From positions 1-64,000 of the forward strand of contig NZ_DF820487.1 of the NCBI RefSeq assembly GCF_000691805.2: a DNA stretch of 64,000 bases, in the 5' to 3' direction. Made by a program: the position numbers and the translations under genes. Origin of the DNA: Weissella oryzae SG25. GTDB lineage: Bacteria; Bacillota; Bacilli; Lactobacillales; Lactobacillaceae. The notes beneath the pieces were generated by a model, which saw nothing but the letters and a program-made list of their open reading frames with translations, did not search any database and was not told the origin of the DNA. This document shows, in pieces, positions 28,401 to 38,046 of the stretch (its first letter is position 1; every line of letters starts with the position of its first letter).

Positions 28401-31400
28401 CTGGCAGCGTCTACAACGGCTAGCAATGCTTTAAGTATGGTGGTTGCTGGTAATCTAAGTGGGGCTGCTAGTGCTGCGTCCGCTTTGAGTTCACAAAGTT
28501 CTGCGACTTCAATTGCTGCATCTTTGGCGGTGCTTTCAGCTGCGAGCGTAAGTGCCATGGCCGCAACGATTTCAACCGCAGTCAACACTTTGAATACCGC
28601 GGTTTCAAATGCCAGTGCTGCTAATGCGGCTGCACAAGCGATGAATTCAATGAAAAACATCGTCAATGCAGCTAGTTCAGAAGCATCATTAACGAGTATG
28701 GCCGCAAGTAATGCCACAGTGGCTAATAACTACATTTCAAGTACGGCTAATATTTTGCAAGCTTTGGCGGGTTATACACCTTCGACGGCTAGTTTAGCTG
28801 TCAGCACAGCAACAAGCGTTGTGGCAACTGACTCAAATGTAAGTATTCTGGCCGCCAATACTGCGGTAAATAGCTTGTATAACCTAACTGTTAGTGCTGC
28901 TTCTGCCGCCGCAGTTGCCGCTGCAACGGCTAGTTCAGCCGCTAATGCGATTAGTAATGGTTCAACGTCACCTTCATATGCAATCTTCACTTCATTAGCT
29001 AATTTAGAATCATCAGCCTTAGCCGCTAATAACATTGCGGCCGCTTCATCGTATGCAGTCCTGATGAGTTCGGCCTTAAATTCCGCCAATAGTTTGGTGG
29101 CAACTGTTTCAAACGCGACAAGTACCACGGCTAGCTTGGCAATCGTAGCTAGTTTGGCAACTTCGCAGGCTTGGAATTATACCAATGCAATGTCCGCTGC
29201 CGCTTTGGCTGATAGTAGTAATGCTTCGGTTGCGGTTGCAACCCAATCAGCAGCGTCGGTTTATACTTCGTTATCAACAAAGGCGAGTGCAGCTAATAGT
29301 TCGGCTTCACTAGCAGTTTCGATTGCTAGCGTTGCCGTATCAGAAGCCGCGGCCTATCCAACTAATAGTCTATTGGCCAACATTGCCAGTTCAACTGCCA
29401 GTCTGGCCCAAAATGCTGTTTCAAATGCCAGCAATACAGCTTCAATGGTTAACACTGAAATTGGCTATGCTGGTAATGTGGTGACAGCCTCATCAGCAGT
29501 TGCGTCAGACACCGCCGCTGCATTAAGTTATGCCGCAATTGGTGATTATTCAGATGCTTCTTTGGCTCAAGTAGCGGCGTCGGCGGATGCTTCCTTGGTC
29601 GCTAGCCAGTTGAATGTTTTCACCTTGAATTTTGCATGGATTATTGCAAATGATGTAGTTTCAACTTGGGCGCAGACTGCCGCAAATGATGATCAAACAT
29701 CAGCGGCCTCATTGGCAGCAGGCGTTTTGAGTGCGAGTGCTGCTGGATCAAGTGCATCATTGGCTAGATCTGCGGCAAGCGCTACGAGCGTTGTCGCTTC
29801 GAGTGCTAAGAGCGATTTGACAGTGGCCAGCGCTGCATCAACTAACACAAGTAGTTATGCCAGTCTGGTTAACAGTATTGTGGCGCAAAATCCAGCGAAT
29901 GTAAGCATGGCCCAAGCTGCTAGCAGTATCGCTGGTGACTTAGCAACTACTAAGAGTGCTAAGACAGTGGCTAGTGGGGCAAGTAGTCAGGCTACTAGTG
30001 CTTACTTAGACGCATCAAGTGCGGCCTCGATGGCACAATCTTATGCGCTAGCAGCACAAAATCAAGCTAATGCTGGGTCAAATTCATCAGCAGCAATTAG
30101 CGCTTCGCTGGCGGCATCATATGCAAGCATTGCTAGTGCTGATTTGATAATTGCCAACAGTCAAGAAAGTATTGCCGCTAGCGCTGCTAGTTTGGCAAAT
30201 AGTGCAATGCTTGATGCAAGTAGCCAGGCAAGTAATATTGCCTATGGTGTGCAATTACGGGCCAGTGCCAATACAGCCGCAACGAGTGCAACCAGTGCGG
30301 CGAGTGCGGCAAGTTCAAATGCAAGTCAGTTAGCCGGTGTTAATCAAAGTACCGCTAGCATGGATGCTAGCACAGATAATACTAATTTAGCCGCTAGTAT
30401 CGTGGCAACCGCATATCCAAACAATGCAAGTATGATAACGTTGGTAAGTAATGCCGCCAGTGTGCTGGCCAGCCTTGCGCAAAGTGCGGCTAGCTTAACG
30501 GCTAGTTATGCGAATACAGGGGACAATGTAGACGCAGCTAGTGCTGCCAGTGCGGCTGCATCATATGCAACCTTGGCGCTGAGTGATTCAGCTGTGGCCG
30601 GTAGCGCCTTAGCACAAGCTAACAGTGCCGCCAGTGCGGCAAGTTCAGCTAATGCTGTGGTGATGCAAAATTCAACCGCAATTACCTTGCTAAAGACAAC
30701 ACTTGATACTAATAGCACTACGAGCGCTGCTTTGACTGTTGTTAGTCAGGCCAATACTGATTTGAACAGTGCTAGTGGTGCAGTGGCAAATGCTAATACA
30801 GTTATTAGTAACGCTAATATGGCTACTAATTCAGCCAATACGGTTGTTAGTGATTATGCCAATGCTTATCCAACTGATGCGAACTTAGCTTCATTAGCAG
30901 CAAAGACCGTGAGTGCGGCAAGTACAACCGCCAGCGCATTAAGCACAGTTGCCAGCGCTGCAAGCTTAATTGCGAGCGCATCAAGTGCAACTGCAAGCTT
31001 ATCAGCTGCGATTAATACGACATCGTTAGCATTAAGTAGTGCTTTGGCTGCTGGTGATGTATTAGCTGCAAGTAGTTATGCTAGTGCAATCACAAGTTAT
31101 GCAACCACAATCGCGACTGATGATAGTTTGGCAAGTAGCACCGCTGGCCTAGCAAATAGCGCTATGTTGGTTGCTACAAGTGCTAGTACTGTGGCTGCTG
31201 GTGCGCAAAGTCAGGCAACAATTTTGGCTAGTGGAGACTCAGCCGCCGTGGCTGCATCTAGTGCGGCCAGCCTAGCAAGCAGTGCCGCACCAGCAACAAA
31301 TCTGCTGGCTAGTTCGATAGCCGCAGATGTAACAACGGCTAAGAGTACTGCCAGTGTTACCGATTCTTTAGCTAATTCTTTGGCTAGTGCCGCTAGCCTT

Positions 31401-34400
31401 TATGGTAGCAATAATGCTTCAATTGCCAGTGCAGCAAGTGTGGCAACGAGTGCTGCACAGGTAGCTGATACGGCTTTGACACTGGCAAATTCTGCCAATG
31501 CAATTGCAAGTAGTTATGCCATTGATGCAACCAATGCTGCGAGTGCTGCTAACAGCGCCGCGGTACTGGCAAGCAGTTATGCAAGCTTAGGTGATGCAAA
31601 TCAAGCCGCTAGTGCGGCACAAGTAGCGGCAAGTTATGCTAATAACGCTTTGAATGATTTGAGTGGAGCCAGTTCAGCTGCAAACGTAGCAAGTGATGCA
31701 ACTGTAACCCTTAGTTCGGCTAATGTGACTGCTACAAGTGCAACCAGCGTCGCTGATTCATTAATCGGTCCTTTAGCGCTTAACTTAGCATCAGCTGCGC
31801 AGGTACAATCTTTGGCAAATAGTATTACGGCAAATATAAACACAGCTGATAGTTTAGCCGCGGCTGCCTTAGCATTGAGTGGGGCTGTAAATTCGGCTGC
31901 AAGTACAGCAACAAGTGCCAATAGTTTAATTGCATCAGCCACTAGTCTTAATAGTGACTTTACGGCAACGGCTAGTACCGCCAATAGTTTGGCCGATGTT
32001 GCCGCAACGGCTACAAGTAGTTATACGGATACGGCAACGCTTAGTTCCTTAACGGCTTGGACTGACGGTACGAGCGTAGCAAGTATGCAAGCACAAATGG
32101 CCACTTATGCAAGTGATGCCCAGAGTGCGGCAATTGCGGGCGATACAGCGACTGTTAATAGTGATTTAGCAGCTGCGCAAAGTTTGGCAATTGCCATTTC
32201 AAATAGTGCCAGTGGAATTACAAGTTTGGCATCAGCTGCCCAGTCGAATGCAACGGTTGCGATTAGTACGGCTAACACGTTGCAAAGCCTGGCGACTTCA
32301 GTTAATGATAGTTTGACCCAATCATTGATTGCAGCTGAAATTGCAGCTGCTTCAACTGCGGCAGCGACTGGTGATAGTGCGCTGGCAAATAGTGCAACAA
32401 CCGTAGCTAATTCACTGGCAGGTTCGCAGGCCAATTCAACTGCAGTGAGTGCAGTTGATGTAACTTCTGTGGCTGCTGATACTAATCAAAGCCACGCAAC
32501 GGTTGCTGATTCAAATGCCCTAGCAACAAGTTTATTGGCAAGTAGCGTGGTTAATACAGCTAACACGATTAGTACGATTGCCGCGAATAATCCAGCTAAT
32601 ACTAGTTTGGCTTCAACGGCTAGCGTTGCAAGTGTGATTGCGCAACAAGCAAGCACGGCCGCAGTACAAGCTAGTTCAGCTGCTCAGCAAGCTGATTTGG
32701 CCAATAGTGTTGCAAGTAGTGATTCAATGATTGCAAGCAGTGCCGCAGATGTTGCAAGTAGCGCTAATGCTATTTTGAGTTCAGCAACTGATGTGGTTGA
32801 TAGTGCCTATTTAGCAGTCTTAAGTGGTAATAGCGCTTTGACTAGTGCAACCACGACCGGCGATTCGACAGCAATCAGCGCCGCCAACGCACAGGCCACG
32901 CTAGATTCAGCTACCTTGGCCAGCGCAAGTAATGTTGCATCAAGTGCAACTATCGTAGCAGTTAGTGCAGCAAGCGTGGCTTCATTAGCGGCTAGCGAGG
33001 CCAGCTCGGCTGTGAGTCTTGCTACGACGGCCACAGCGATAATTAGTAGTGCAACTAGTGTTGTTGCGAGTGCAGCAAGCGCAATTGATTCAGCTAACAC
33101 AACCGCTAATGCAATTTTAGTTAGTCAAGCGGCTAGTCAAGCTGATACGGCAGCCAACCTAACTAATACTGCCAATAGCGCCGCTAGTGTGGCAGGAATC
33201 AATAGTTCGCAGGCAGCTAGTGCCCAAGTCATCACGAGCCAGGCTGCTAGCACGGCCCTGAGTATTGCTAGTGCTTATCCAGCGGATACTAGCTTGGCTG
33301 ATGCGGCAGCGATTGCGGTTAGTGCCGCAAATACTGCGAATAGTAGTGCTAGTTTGGCAAGTAGTGCGGCTAGTGTTGCTAGTGCAGAAGCAGGCGTGGT
33401 AAGTAGCGCAATTGAGGAGGCAAGTAGTGCCACCAGTGCAGCCGATAGTTTGAATACGGCGGTTAGTGCTGCGGTAAGCAATGCAGCTAGTTTAGCTAAT
33501 CAAGCCAGTGCTAACCTAACTGATAGCACCGCAGCAACGCTAGCCAGTGCTGCTGCAAGTAATGCTAACTCATTAGCCCAGAGTGCGAGTGTTGTTACGG
33601 CTTCCTTGGCAAGTGTGGCACAAAGCGCAGCTGCTACTGCTGACACCGCTAATGCTTTGGCAAGTAGTGCTAATTCATTAGCACAAAGCGCCGCTAGTGT
33701 TGCAAGTAGTACAGCAGTTGTGGCGGCGGCAGCCCAAGATACGACCGCTTCCTTGGCTGGCAGTTATGCAGTGTCGATGGCAGATGTGCTTGCAAGTACA
33801 GCTGCGGATAATGCCCAAAATGCTAGTGTAACGGCAACGAATGTTGATGCAATTACAAGTACGGCTGTGGATGAGAATGCCAGCGCTAGTTTAGCGACCA
33901 GCGATGCCTTATCACAGGTGACAAATCTACCAGATAATAGTCTGCTTGCAAGTGCAGCTAGTGATGCAACTAGCGCTAATAGCATCGTAAACAGTGCAAC
34001 AGACACAATTATGACAGCTGATAGCGTTGCTAATTCTGCCGCTCTAGCAGCTGATACGGCAGCAGCCAATGCAAGTTCTGCCGCTGCACAAGCTGCAAGT
34101 TTCGTGGCGGCTGGGGATAATCAGGCTGCTTCAAGCGCAGCGGCCAATGCGAATAGTTACGCAGATGCAGCCATCAGTGATAATGCACTAGCATCAAGTG
34201 CTTTAAGTACAGCAAGTTCAGCCGCAATTGCTTTGACGTCAGCAACTAGTGTGGCAACCAGTGCTGCCAGTCTTGCCGATAGTGTCGCCAACTCATTCTT
34301 AGCTAGTCAGGCAATGCAAGCAGCTGACCAAGCAACGAGCAATGCAACAGTTACCAATCAGCTGGCTAGCACAGCAGTTGATGCCGCTAATGCAACAAGT

Positions 34401-36632
34401 AGTGCTGCCCAGCTGGTTACTTCAAACGCTAATGATGTGACCTCAATTGCAAATGACTACAGTGATAATGCAAGTTTGACCTCACTAACCAATTTGGTGA
34501 CAGGGGATGAGGCCCTGGCCGATTCAGCGACAAGTTTAGCAAATAGTGCTGCCAGCACGGCTACTTTAGCTACTTCAAATGCACAACTAGATGCTAGCTT
34601 AGCGAATAGTGCGGCAAGTTTGGCTGATAGTTATGCCAATGCGGGTGATACGGCCTCAGCTTCAAGTGCAGCGGTAATTGCAACTAGTTATGCAAATATG
34701 ACCAGTAGTGAATTAAGTACTGCCTCAGATGCTAATGCAGTTGCTAATAGTTTGGCTGTGGTGGCCAGTTCATTAGCCAGCGAAACCAGTAGTGCTTTGA
34801 GTTTGGCAAACTCATTAGCAACAAGTGAGTTGACGAGTATTGTAAGTGCAAATGTGAATACGGCAAGTAATGCCACTAATGCTGTCAATACAATTACAAC
34901 GGCCACTAGTAGTTTGGTCAGTGACATGGATAGTAGTGTGACCTTGGCTAATACGGCAGCTTCGACAGCAGTGGCTGATGCAAGTGCCTATCCAGTTGAT
35001 TTCAGCCTATCATCAGTCGCTGCAACGGCCGTTAGTGCCAATGCAGTGGCAAATAGCGCCGCGAATGCAGTAAGTACAGCAGTTGATACCGCAAATTCAA
35101 TGGCGCAGTTGGCCAATAGTGCGGCTGATATTGCTAACAGTGGTGAAAAAACTTTGCTTAGTGATTTAGCAGCTGGCAATTCTGCGGCTGCTAGCAGCGA
35201 TGCTGCTTTGATTAGCTCTGCGGCAAGTACGGCAAGTAGTGCCGCCGTTGCAGCAAGCAACGCTTTGGTTTTGGTTAGCTATGCAGCGAGTGTTGCAAGC
35301 AGTGCAGCCAGTGCAGCTCAACAGGCTGCTAGTCTTGCGGATTCGATGGCCGCCATTGATGCTACGCAAACTAGTGTCGTCTACAATGCGGATAGTAATG
35401 CCGCGATGGTAAATAATTACGCAGCGGCTGCTAGTTCTATGGGTGATACAGCCAATAGTGCGGCCAGCCTAACAGCGGTGATTGGCAGTGAACTTGCTAG
35501 CCAAGCGGCCATCGTGCCCGATGATACGGTCATAGCTTCATTAGCTCAAGCAGTTTCTTCGGCAACGGCTGACGCAAATAGTGCGGTACAGGCAGTATCG
35601 AGTGGCAGCGCTTTGATTAGTTCAGCCGCTAGTGATGCAACAGTACAGGCAAGTATTGCTGATAGTGCTTCGGCTGCGGCACAAAGCTATGCCGTAGCTG
35701 GTAATGCTAGTTCAGCCGCTAGCGCACAAAGTGTAGCAATTCAAGCAACCAGTCAAGTGGCTGCTGATGTCGTCTTTGCACAAAGTGTAGTTACAACAGT
35801 TGCGAATGCAGCGGCGGGGGCAACTTCGGCCTCAGCCTTAGCGCAGAGTGCCTTAGCGGCAGCAGCATCAGAAACTGCGAACATTTTGGCCAGTGATACA
35901 TCGCTTGCACAGATTAAAGCTGGGGTGGCCGCAAGTCAGGCAACAACTTATCCAACCGATACAGCTTTGAGTTTAGCGGCAAGTGCAACCGTTAGTTTGG
36001 CGCAAACAGTTGCTAGTTATGCTACAGATGGTGACTTAGCCGCGGCAAGCAGTGCAATGGTAGCCACAAATAGTGCAGCGCTAGTCGCAGAATCATTGGC
36101 AATCAATGATACTTATCTCAATGCTTCGACTGCTGTTAGTGCGGCCTCAGCCGCAGCTGATACAGCTAACTCAACGGTTACCAATGCAACAACGATTAGT
36201 GTAAGTACGGTTTCACAAGCTGCAGCAGCTAGCACGGCTGCAACCCAAGCAAGTGAAACCGCACAAACTGTACTTTCGGATGCAATCCTTTATCCAAATG
36301 ATAGTAGCTTGGCCAGTGCGGCTGACGCTGCCAGCTCAGCTGCTTTAGTAGCCAATTCAGCCGCACAAGTTGCTAGTTCAGCCGCCAATGTTGTAGGGAC
36401 TGCTTTGACCAGCGCAACTAGTGCCGCATCAGTCGCTAATTCAGCGACTGTGATTGCTGAGTCAGCAGCGAGTGTGGCAGCCAGCGCTAATAGCGTGGCG
36501 GCAATTGCAACTTCAAATGGTGAATATGCAATTGCTTTGAGTGCCGCCCAAGTTGCAAATAATGCTTCTAGTATTGCGGCGAGTGCGAATAGTGTTGCTA
36601 CGAGTAACTTGCTAGCGCGGCTACGGTTGTAA
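25422..36632 (+). CDS. Giant Ser/Ala-rich adhesin with KxYKxGKxW-type signal, frameshifted
   Basis: As written this encodes 3,736 residues ending in an out-of-frame tail (NLLARLRL); one missing base near 36610 separates it from its wall-anchor region. Residues 1-55 form an accessory-Sec-type signal (FRAWKKGKHW then a hydrophobic stretch ending ASA). Residues 56-155 are a short Ser-rich linker. Residues about 157-385 resemble an L-type lectin-like domain (GNGFGFVLVP, GIGGMADAVFIGHDAYLG). Residues about 395-482 resemble a MucBP domain (VNYVDANGNQIAAP, IAGYTFAAA). The rest is Ser/Ala/Thr/Asn-rich, mostly AGT-, GCT- and GCA-coded, with hidden periodicity. Likely a glycosylated surface adhesin in host or biofilm attachment. 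Confidence 0.85.
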   Translation: MKDNPKVQALIHKDIFKHTHFRAWKKGKHWLYASALLPMAAVGMLTITTPTASADTTPPTVDTNSAASAVSSGSSVSSSQASSAVSASSSVAVSSNASVAPAGEQIITPGTSNSSAAANSSYAANALSSNTTTVSSSTVTTTSSAADGTVQMLSSASSNQMDYVVQNSAIDMTSAASFSGTFTATTNQASSYGNGFGFVLVPETASEIASNVANNSVGAQITATVTYPQAGGYGIGGMADAVFIGHDAYLGAMDGATLFTYANAANAVIRTTNASGSLVGTAMTTNAAPTSSQYVGSATGDYGVQSGSSYIVKELISVTWTPTKVNADGTVTGTLVYTVTPINAVTGLAGTPITITQTNVTVYKTMTLAAVADGGTIASVSYSYTPGTISATKGTSPVAVNYVDANGNQIAAPATITANIGDTVRVVNGDLTPTAGDAYDYAAPSIAGYTFAAATATTVQNNITSSAATAANNTIIVTYTISADAAANSAANQAASAVAYAASAAAAASSAVATLNAQSTANSQIASMVAAVNSMSAAVAAASAAIAGNDKTAYYGGLTWNTASGVVASDATVITSMTASLAAITAKLTSATAAISAAAAMNSAAASAASQASGQSSAASVAASIADSAQNIANSYAQAGNTALASSAVAVVTAQTSLAIQDIANAASYTVVASSYNVAANSYATTASSYVAAYVGSLAQASSATATAAYVTTNAATMSTAMTAQSQAFTNFANSSAADNSAVSLVSSQNLVTSTNASQANSNAKSAASYAAAWPSDQALASENAVVITQTSLANSAASTTASAASQASSAIATASSLAAAVDSMTSAAILAAAHNTSDNNSGAVTAASQASSAALAYSLAVSTAISAEAVASSAMLVGSSAASLAASTTTLMSYTATSDYFKSYASSLTSSANAAISSMAVTSAMVASNNTALSSAATNISSLAAYNTAVGSMSAATNSDVALASSASAAVSTAVKQMSNATYYESLAIVDVLAASTTASNALSMVVAGNLSGAASAASALSSQSSATSIAASLAVLSAASVSAMAATISTAVNTLNTAVSNASAANAAAQAMNSMKNIVNAASSEASLTSMAASNATVANNYISSTANILQALAGYTPSTASLAVSTATSVVATDSNVSILAANTAVNSLYNLTVSAASAAAVAAATASSAANAISNGSTSPSYAIFTSLANLESSALAANNIAAASSYAVLMSSALNSANSLVATVSNATSTTASLAIVASLATSQAWNYTNAMSAAALADSSNASVAVATQSAASVYTSLSTKASAANSSASLAVSIASVAVSEAAAYPTNSLLANIASSTASLAQNAVSNASNTASMVNTEIGYAGNVVTASSAVASDTAAALSYAAIGDYSDASLAQVAASADASLVASQLNVFTLNFAWIIANDVVSTWAQTAANDDQTSAASLAAGVLSASAAGSSASLARSAASATSVVASSAKSDLTVASAASTNTSSYASLVNSIVAQNPANVSMAQAASSIAGDLATTKSAKTVASGASSQATSAYLDASSAASMAQSYALAAQNQANAGSNSSAAISASLAASYASIASADLIIANSQESIAASAASLANSAMLDASSQASNIAYGVQLRASANTAATSATSAASAASSNASQLAGVNQSTASMDASTDNTNLAASIVATAYPNNASMITLVSNAASVLASLAQSAASLTASYANTGDNVDAASAASAAASYATLALSDSAVAGSALAQANSAASAASSANAVVMQNSTAITLLKTTLDTNSTTSAALTVVSQANTDLNSASGAVANANTVISNANMATNSANTVVSDYANAYPTDANLASLAAKTVSAASTTASALSTVASAASLIASASSATASLSAAINTTSLALSSALAAGDVLAASSYASAITSYATTIATDDSLASSTAGLANSAMLVATSASTVAAGAQSQATILASGDSAAVAASSAASLASSAAPATNLLASSIAADVTTAKSTASVTDSLANSLASAASLYGSNNASIASAASVATSAAQVADTALTLANSANAIASSYAIDATNAASAANSAAVLASSYASLGDANQAASAAQVAASYANNALNDLSGASSAANVASDATVTLSSANVTATSATSVADSLIGPLALNLASAAQVQSLANSITANINTADSLAAAALALSGAVNSAASTATSANSLIASATSLNSDFTATASTANSLADVAATATSSYTDTATLSSLTAWTDGTSVASMQAQMATYASDAQSAAIAGDTATVNSDLAAAQSLAIAISNSASGITSLASAAQSNATVAISTANTLQSLATSVNDSLTQSLIAAEIAAASTAAATGDSALANSATTVANSLAGSQANSTAVSAVDVTSVAADTNQSHATVADSNALATSLLASSVVNTANTISTIAANNPANTSLASTASVASVIAQQASTAAVQASSAAQQADLANSVASSDSMIASSAADVASSANAILSSATDVVDSAYLAVLSGNSALTSATTTGDSTAISAANAQATLDSATLASASNVASSATIVAVSAASVASLAASEASSAVSLATTATAIISSATSVVASAASAIDSANTTANAILVSQAASQADTAANLTNTANSAASVAGINSSQAASAQVITSQAASTALSIASAYPADTSLADAAAIAVSAANTANSSASLASSAASVASAEAGVVSSAIEEASSATSAADSLNTAVSAAVSNAASLANQASANLTDSTAATLASAAASNANSLAQSASVVTASLASVAQSAAATADTANALASSANSLAQSAASVASSTAVVAAAAQDTTASLAGSYAVSMADVLASTAADNAQNASVTATNVDAITSTAVDENASASLATSDALSQVTNLPDNSLLASAASDATSANSIVNSATDTIMTADSVANSAALAADTAAANASSAAAQAASFVAAGDNQAASSAAANANSYADAAISDNALASSALSTASSAAIALTSATSVATSAASLADSVANSFLASQAMQAADQATSNATVTNQLASTAVDAANATSSAAQLVTSNANDVTSIANDYSDNASLTSLTNLVTGDEALADSATSLANSAASTATLATSNAQLDASLANSAASLADSYANAGDTASASSAAVIATSYANMTSSELSTASDANAVANSLAVVASSLASETSSALSLANSLATSELTSIVSANVNTASNATNAVNTITTATSSLVSDMDSSVTLANTAASTAVADASAYPVDFSLSSVAATAVSANAVANSAANAVSTAVDTANSMAQLANSAADIANSGEKTLLSDLAAGNSAAASSDAALISSAASTASSAAVAASNALVLVSYAASVASSAASAAQQAASLADSMAAIDATQTSVVYNADSNAAMVNNYAAAASSMGDTANSAASLTAVIGSELASQAAIVPDDTVIASLAQAVSSATADANSAVQAVSSGSALISSAASDATVQASIADSASAAAQSYAVAGNASSAASAQSVAIQATSQVAADVVFAQSVVTTVANAAAGATSASALAQSALAAAASETANILASDTSLAQIKAGVAASQATTYPTDTALSLAASATVSLAQTVASYATDGDLAAASSAMVATNSAALVAESLAINDTYLNASTAVSAASAAADTANSTVTNATTISVSTVSQAAAASTAATQASETAQTVLSDAILYPNDSSLASAADAASSAALVANSAAQVASSAANVVGTALTSATSAASVANSATVIAESAASVAASANSVAAIATSNGEYAIALSAAQVANNASSIAASANSVATSNLLARLRL

Positions 36633-36900
36633 CCTCAGCCACAGATATTGCCAATTCAGCCGCATTTGTTGCCACGAGTGCTGGTTCAGTTGCCAATTCG
36701 TTGACAAATGCGAATGCGATTGCTGGTACAACGGCGGCCAATAGCACGGCCAGCTTAGCCGCCGTAACAGCTAATAGCTTAGCTAACAGTATGGTGGACC
36801 AGAGCAATGTGGCGACTGCCAATGCAGTTGCCGCTAGATCAGCAGCCAGTGTTGCTAATCAGGCAACCGCAACAATTAGTTCATTAACAAATGCTTATCC
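27741..36900 (+). repeat. Degenerate repeat of about 177 residues within the adhesin
   Basis: A motif of the form (A)(Y/N/W)P-x-D/N-x-SLA recurs with its first aromatic position encoded at 27741, 28260, 28773, 29355, 29889, 30414, 30867, 31401, 32058, 32589, 33276, 33927, 34458, 34989, 35514, 35949, 36291 and 36896. Some copies are degenerate (e.g. 28260, 31401, 32058, 33927, 35514). Nine of the 17 intervals are 171-178 residues. A second motif, SYAxAGDxxxASSA, often follows the first by about 57-59 residues (e.g. 29527, 31578, 34098, 34629, 35688). DNA identity between copies is low, so these are old protein repeats and not recent tandem duplications. Confidence 0.75.
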
Positions 36901-37855
36901 AACGGATAGTGGTTTTGCAAGTTTGAATAGCATTGCAAGTAGCGCTGCAAATACTGCCAATGTTGCTTTGAGTCTAGCGCAGACAGCTGAAAACACGTTG
37001 ACCAGCGCTACTAGTATTGCCACTAGCGCCGCGAGTGTTGCAATGTCAGCGGCTAACCTAGCAGATTCAGCGGCTCAAATTGTAGCGAGTGCCCAAAGTG
37101 CTACTGCTAGTGCTTTGGCAGCTGGTGATAGTGCCGCAGAACTTAGTTACGGTGCCTTGGTAAGTTCGGCTGCTGCGGTTGTTTCAAATGCCAGTGCCAT
37201 TGCTGCGAGTGCTGACAGTACTGTGGCAAGTGCCGCCGCTGCTGCCACTAGCGCACTTGACACACTTGCTTCAGCGACAAGTACTGCTTTGACTAGTGCT
37301 TTTGCGCTAGCGCAAAGTGATTCAGCCGCTCAGTCAAATGCGGCTCCAACGACGAGTACGAGTGATGCAAACACATCAAGTACGCAGACTAGTAGCAATT
37401 CAATGAGTAGTAATGTAGGAGTAAGCGATAGTCTAGCTACCAATGACGATAGTGGGAAAGCACCGGCAGTAACTGAGGTGAATTCACAAACGCCAGTGGC
37501 GGAAGCTGGAATTATCAGTGAATCAAGTGGACATCGAATTTGGGTCGAAGCTTTGAAACTGCTTCATCTAGGTAAGGGAAATGCAAGTGCAACCGTTACG
37601 ACTAGTACCGCAGCACAAACTAGCTCCGCTGCAAATGAAGCGGCTAGTTCGGCTAATTCAGCAAGCAAAGTCGCAACGAGCTCTGATAATACTGACCATA
37701 AGCTTACTAAGGCTGTAGGTCAGGAGAATCTTGGTAAGACCGACGATCTGCAAAAAGATGCAACAATTGCAGCTGAGGCTGCGGTAGCAGTTGCGGCCGG
37801 TTCTTGCTGGATGATTGCAGCTAAGCGGCGTAAGAAGAAAGCAGAGGACGACTAA
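36611..37855 (+). pseudogene. C-terminal, wall-anchor part of the adhesin, shifted out of frame
   Basis: The reading frame from 36611 continues the same Ser/Ala-rich sequence (ASAATVVTSATDIANSAA) without interruption from the previous frame, then a last SYP-like repeat, an acidic Ser/Thr linker, and a C-terminus with LGKTDD, a hydrophobic helix (AAEAAVAVAAGSCWMIAA) and a basic tail KRRKKK. This is the layout of a sortase signal but with LGKTD in place of LPxTG. Inserting one base after TT at 36609-36610 (TTG GCT AGC, a codon run common in this gene) restores a single frame of 4,144 codons. It has no start of its own. Confidence 0.8.
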
Positions 37856-37915
37856 AAAATTGCGATGAAATGCGCAGTGTAAATTGATTAGTGTGTCGTT
37901 TTAAATAATAAGTTT

Positions 37916-37952
37916 AAAAATATCCGTTTGCGCTTTGCAGACGGGTATTTTT
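37916..37952 (+). terminator. Terminator after the adhesin
   Basis: AAAAATATCCGTTTGC pairs with GCAGACGGGTATTTTT with two G-T pairs and ends in Ts. Confidence 0.85.
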
Positions 37953-37999
37953 ACTTGGGAAGGCCTATTGGTTTATATACACAAGTCAGGCGAATTGTA

Positions 38000-38008
38000 T
38001 GCTATACT
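38000..38008 (+). promoter_or_regulatory. Extended -10 promoter of ddl
   Basis: TGCTATACT, 38 bases upstream of the ATG, is an extended -10 element. Confidence 0.6.
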
Positions 38009-38046
38009 AAAGGCTAAGACAAAATCGAATTGACAGGAGCTAAACA

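Noticed and set aside
27728-35369. Many long reverse-strand reading frames inside the adhesin
   Set aside because: They are Ala/Leu/Val-rich mirror images of the AGT/GCT/GCA codon usage on the other strand, lack ribosome binding sites, and do not resemble proteins.
36600-36640. Programmed frameshift or homopolymer phase variation in the adhesin
   Set aside because: No slippery heptamer and no repeat tract longer than two bases is present at the break.
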